A DNA stretch of 64,000 nucleotides from Sipunculus nudus (taxonomy: Eukaryota; Annelida; Sipuncula; Golfingiida; Sipunculidae): NCBI GenBank assembly GCA_026874595.1, contig CM049311.1:34389176-34453175 (forward strand), given 5' to 3'. Positions 61,801 through 64,000 of this stretch are shown in pieces. The position numbers and the translations under genes are program-made. Under the pieces are notes generated by a model, which made no database searches, had not been told where the DNA came from, and was given only the letters and a program-made list of their open reading frames with translations. The stretch's first letter is position 1, and each line of letters opens with the position of its first letter.

Positions 61801-62429
61801 CATACTTATTCAGATCATCAAAAATTGCCACATTACTTCCTTTGATTTGAGCTAATTTGTAGTACCACACAAAACATATTCAAAAGGAATATAGTGAAAA
61901 ATTAGGGACAGGGGTGTTGCAACACATCTATACAGTTATAATAACTAATGCAAGGCACTCTCAGTGGCTCAGATTATGGCGTCCAGTAGTCGGCAGAGGT
62001 AGAGAAAACCGGAAGACCCAGAGAAAACCACCCACCTTGGACAACATAACTAAACACTGCCATCTGAGTCATGGAGTGTGCCTTGATTAGTTATTATAAT
62101 TATTTCTACAATCAGTGTAAAACAACTCAAGTTTAAATTTTAAACATGCTTTGCCCTGTGTCAACTTGCTAGCAGCAATATACTACAATCCCAACTATAG
62201 AAAGCAGTGGTTGAGTGAAAGGAGTTAAAGACCAAATGTAAAATGACCAAAACATAATGAGTGTAGAGCAGGAGGATTTTTTAATTTACATATATGTATA
62301 TGTATATCTGATGTTTATAATTCCAGTTACATGAAGGACCGCCATCAGAGGGCAGACATACGTCAGTATTACTTAGATAAGGAAGAAGCAAGGCTCCGAG
62401 AATTAGAGAGCAAGAAGTTGAAGCAGTAA
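52793..62429 (+). CDS. MPC1: MPC1, mitochondrial pyruvate carrier subunit 1
   Basis: Whole-gene entry; six coding exons at 52793-52833, 57036-57039, 58192-58207, 58701-58781, 60286-60418 and 62327-62429 sum to 378 nt (125 residues plus stop). MPC1 pairs with MPC2 in the inner mitochondrial membrane to import pyruvate. The protein begins [13 protein letters not shown] and continues [70 protein letters not shown]. It matches animal and fungal MPC1 throughout (human [48 protein letters not shown]). Two oddities are visible. QGGR of human MPC1 is QLCR here, and a charged tail of some 30 residues ([20 protein letters not shown]...) exceeds the human length but recalls the charged yeast tail. The N-terminus before STHFWGP is about ten residues shorter than in human. 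Identity is certain; the first two exons are inferred from frame and splice sites. Confidence 0.96.
52834..57035 (+). other. MPC1: MPC1 intron 1
   Basis: 4.2-kb AT-rich intron with alternating inverted motifs (53395-53885). Searched by eye for an exon encoding a longer FRDYLMST-like segment; none found. It ends with a long pyrimidine tract (56987-57003) and aacag. Confidence 0.65.
53395..53885. repeat. Alternating inverted copies of a 14-bp motif
   Basis: GTGAACCCACATTT occurs forward at 53432 and 53736 (diverged at about 53505) and reverse-complemented near 53395, 53690 and 53872. Forward and reverse copies enclose AT-rich segments of about 140-260 bases, like eroded MITEs in tandem. Confidence 0.6.
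57036..57039 (+). CDS. MPC1: MPC1 exon 2: 4-nt microexon (CACA)
   Basis: The four bases CACA lie between a pyrimidine tract plus aacag and a full-consensus donor gtaagtat. Joined to exon 1 (…AG) they give AGC ACA, Ser-Thr, the two residues that precede HFWGP in nearly all MPC1 proteins. They also restore the frame of exons 3-6. No other AG lies within about 100 bases upstream. A longer exon in the same frame (ending VFYINST) is possible only with an acceptor near 56928, and it would lack MPC1-like sequence. Confidence 0.68.
57040..58191 (+). other. MPC1: MPC1 intron 2
   Basis: 1.15-kb AT-rich intron, gtaagt to cattgcag. Nothing else recognised. Confidence 0.7.
58192..58207 (+). CDS. MPC1: MPC1 exon 3: 16-nt microexon encoding HFWGP
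   Basis: CATTTTTGGGGACCAG sits between ttgcag and gtaaga. It encodes HFWGP plus the first base of Val; exon 4 supplies TT and continues ANWGLP. This is the family signature, so the exon is certain despite its size. Confidence 0.95.
58208..58700 (+). other. MPC1: MPC1 intron 3
   Basis: 493-nt intron, consensus ends. Nothing else recognised. Confidence 0.75.
58701..58781 (+). CDS. MPC1: MPC1 exon 4
   Basis: 81 nt, phase 1 in and out. It reads (V)[17 protein letters not shown] then EKISGKMTT. It covers the first amphipathic/transmembrane part and the conserved ISGxMT motif. Acceptor attttcag, donor gtaagg. Confidence 0.98.
58782..60285 (+). other. MPC1: MPC1 intron 4, with 30-bp tandem repeat at its 3' end
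   Basis: 1.5-kb AT-rich intron. The last 73 bases are 2.4 copies of a 30-bp repeat. Confidence 0.75.
60213..60285 (+). repeat. 30-bp tandem repeat ending at the exon-5 acceptor
   Basis: Units start TGATTGGC/T at 60213, 60243 and 60273. The third is cut off by the acceptor tacag at 60285. Confidence 0.85.
60286..60418 (+). CDS. MPC1: MPC1 exon 5
   Basis: 133 nt, phase 1 in and 2 out. It reads (A)[19 protein letters not shown], then [17 protein letters not shown] and LCRFFDY. It contains the two hydrophobic helices and the family motif RFAxKVQPRNxLLFACHxxNE. QGGR of human MPC1 is replaced by QLCR. Confidence 0.98.
60419..62326 (+). other. MPC1: MPC1 intron 5, contains a MITE
   Basis: 1.9-kb intron with a poly-G run near 61293 and an inverted-repeat element at 61936-62099. 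Confidence 0.75.
61936..62099. mobile_element. MITE with about 38-bp terminal inverted repeats
   Basis: The left end TTATAATAACTAATGCAAGG and the reverse complement of the right end TTATAATAACTAATCAAGGC agree over about 38 bases with a few differences, continuing to CTCAGAT. The 164-bp element has an A-rich middle with GAGAAAACCGGAAGACC. No coding capacity. The target duplication cannot be separated from the AT-rich ends. Confidence 0.85.
62327..62429 (+). CDS. MPC1: MPC1 exon 6 (C-terminal charged tail, stop)
   Basis: 103 nt, completing a His codon and reading [17 protein letters not shown] then [16 protein letters not shown], ending TAA at 62427-62429. Rich in Lys, Arg and Glu, probably helical. 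No counterpart in human MPC1; fungal MPC1 also has a charged tail. Confidence 0.93.
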
Positions 62430-62850
62430 AGCTGACATTCTTAGGATGATGTATTTAAGTACAACCTGTGACAAGCTGTGACTACTGTGGCTTCAGCTTA
62501 TGCTGTTTTATCATATGCTTACTATGTCCATTCTTCGAAAAAATTCTCACTGTTAAATCTAGTTGTGTGAGCCATTGTACACCTCATGTTTTAGGTGTAC
62601 ACCTCACCACCAACCACCCAGCAAGGATCTGGCTGCTAAGCTACCAGATGCTTTGCTTTACCAAGCTGCTCTGGCATCTATTCCATGAATAATAAACAGG
62701 GTTATTGAACCAGTAAAATGATTTGTGTATGTTTGCTTTTTGCATCTCCCAAAACCCATATGTTACATTACAATTTTTCAATCAAATGAAAAATCATACC
62801 AGAACATACCAAAGGCATAGCGAATCTGACCAACCAAATAAAGCCTTGTA
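62430..62850 (+). other. MPC1: MPC1 3' UTR
   Basis: Noncoding sequence after the stop up to AATAAA signals. The short open frame inside it is not thought to be coding. Confidence 0.65.
62691..62842 (+). terminator. MPC1: Poly(A) signals of MPC1
   Basis: AATAAA at 62691-62696 and 62837-62842; a GT-rich region follows the second (62870-62890). Confidence 0.6.
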
Positions 62851-63521
62851 AATATAAGCCTCTATATTGTTGGTGCATGTGTTCTTGTGCAGATGGCTTG
62901 TGAACAATGTATGGTTTAGATTAAGTTCATTTGATTTGATTGGTAGATGTGATTTCAGTCCGTATTTGTGCAGGTGTGTTCATTATTCAGAAAATAGATG
63001 TCGGAGCGTCTTTATAAAGTAAAGTGTCGTAGTTGTTTAGCAGCAGCAAGGTCCTTGTTGTAAGGAAGAAGATACCACAATGATTTTCCAAGTTCTCCTA
63101 CATTAGTGTTTTAAGGAATTGACATTTGACATTTGTGAGTCATCTCTTGATTTTTAAATCTACAACACTTGCATATTAACTGAAAATGTCACCTTCCATT
63201 TTGATGGCAGCATAATTGTATATGATTAAATATTTTTTATAATTTAAGGAGACATTACTTTTAATAAAGCTAAGTTTACTTAATACACAATGTTTTCTGT
63301 GGAGGAATTATTTAGTATCTCACTGACCTTACATACACTGCTTTTTTTAAACCCTGCAAGATGACAGTTCATATTCTGTCATTGTTTGGTTTCTGGTGAG
63401 ATTGTGAAAAAGAAACCATCAAGAGACACTATAAAGGAAATGTTGCAGAATTTCAACCTAACATTTATGAAGCCCAACACTAACCTTAATTTTAAACTTT
63501 GCTGGGAAAAGGAATAATTGT
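62851..63521. other. Intergenic, nothing recognised
   Basis: AT-rich sequence downstream of MPC1. Confidence 0.5.
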
Positions 63522-64000
63522 ATCCGCCAAAACAGAGTTTTGTGGATACTATGTTTTCAGCTGGCCGCTGTGGCCGCCGCGTAGGTGTCCGGAGAACTCC
63601 TCCGTAACCCAAGGCGGAATTTAACGAAACCTGGGATAATGTTCGGGTCACATGTGAACTGCTGCGCCCTGATTTTGTTTTGACCTCTGACCTTTCCTCT
63701 GCGCTCTGCGTCTGTTTGTGCGTCTGTTTCCACACATAAACCCACATATCTCGGGAACCGTTTGACAGATCAGGAAAATTTTTTTGCACAAATGTAGCCC
63801 TTGGAGAGCTTTATAACATACACAAAAAATGGTGGCGCCACCTGCAATCATGTTGCACAGTGTCAATCTGTTCGTCTGCCTTGGGTTAAAATCACTCATA
63901 TCTCTGCAGTGACTTGACTAATTCACCTGAAATTCGGCATGCGTATACATCCTGGATAGCTTTTCTGATTTTATGACAGGTGGCGCCACCTACATTCACG
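63522..64000 (+). repeat. Dispersed/tandem repeat R2, copy 2 (cut by window end)
   Basis: Begins ccgccaaaacagagttttg and follows copy 1 block by block (gagaactcctc, ggtcacatgtgaact, cccacatatctc, gaaccgtttgac, ggtggcgccacctgca, aaatcactcatatctctg). It retains the perfect palindrome GGTGGCGCCACC at 63831-63842 and 63979-63990. Confidence 0.9.

Noticed and set aside
1-64000. tRNA, rRNA or CRISPR features
   Set aside because: No tRNA B-box with a cloverleaf, no rRNA-like stretch and no spacer-repeat pattern was seen; the 38-bp array has no spacers.

Overview
The window is intron-rich, AT-rich animal DNA from a protostome, most likely a mollusc. That placement is an inference: the two genes match bilaterian families, and the intergenic DNA is dense with marine-invertebrate-type repeats. 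Nothing in the sequence fixes the species. There is no bacterial, plasmid or phage content. Both genes are read from the + strand.

Gene 1 (6147-36744, 3' UTR to about 37.9 kb) is ARID1, the orthologue of vertebrate ARID1A/ARID1B (BAF250) and fly Osa, the DNA-binding subunit that defines canonical BAF SWI/SNF chromatin remodellers. I resolve 15 coding exons whose phases all agree and which join into 1,875 codons plus stop. The first exon(s), coding the extreme N-terminus, lie upstream of the window. Low-complexity Pro/Met/Gly/Gln/Ser/Asn-rich exons flank the two-exon ARID domain. One 1.96-kb last exon carries the whole BAF250_C domain, interrupted by a long acidic insert.

Gene 2 (52793-62429, 3' UTR to about 62.85 kb) is MPC1, a subunit of the mitochondrial pyruvate carrier. 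Its reading frame holds only if a 4-nt microexon (57036-57039) and a 16-nt microexon (58192-58207) are included. Together they encode most of the signature STHFWGPV. This is the most striking feature of the window.

The 15 kb between the genes (38.0-52.8 kb) holds fossils and repeats: an LTR-like segment, two copies of a 1.6-2.6-kb dispersed element (a third sits in an ARID1 intron), a duplicated 350-bp segment one copy of which is interrupted by that element, a minus-strand LINE fragment, a short DNA transposon with target duplication, and long AT and AAT/ATT microsatellites just upstream of MPC1. Introns carry a 38-bp minisatellite (9.14-10.0 kb), a 265-280-bp tandem repeat family (25.7-26.8 kb, again at 63.5-64.0 kb) and small tandem repeats overlapping two splice acceptors.

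The two genes are not functionally coupled in any obvious way: one remodels chromatin, the other imports pyruvate into mitochondria.
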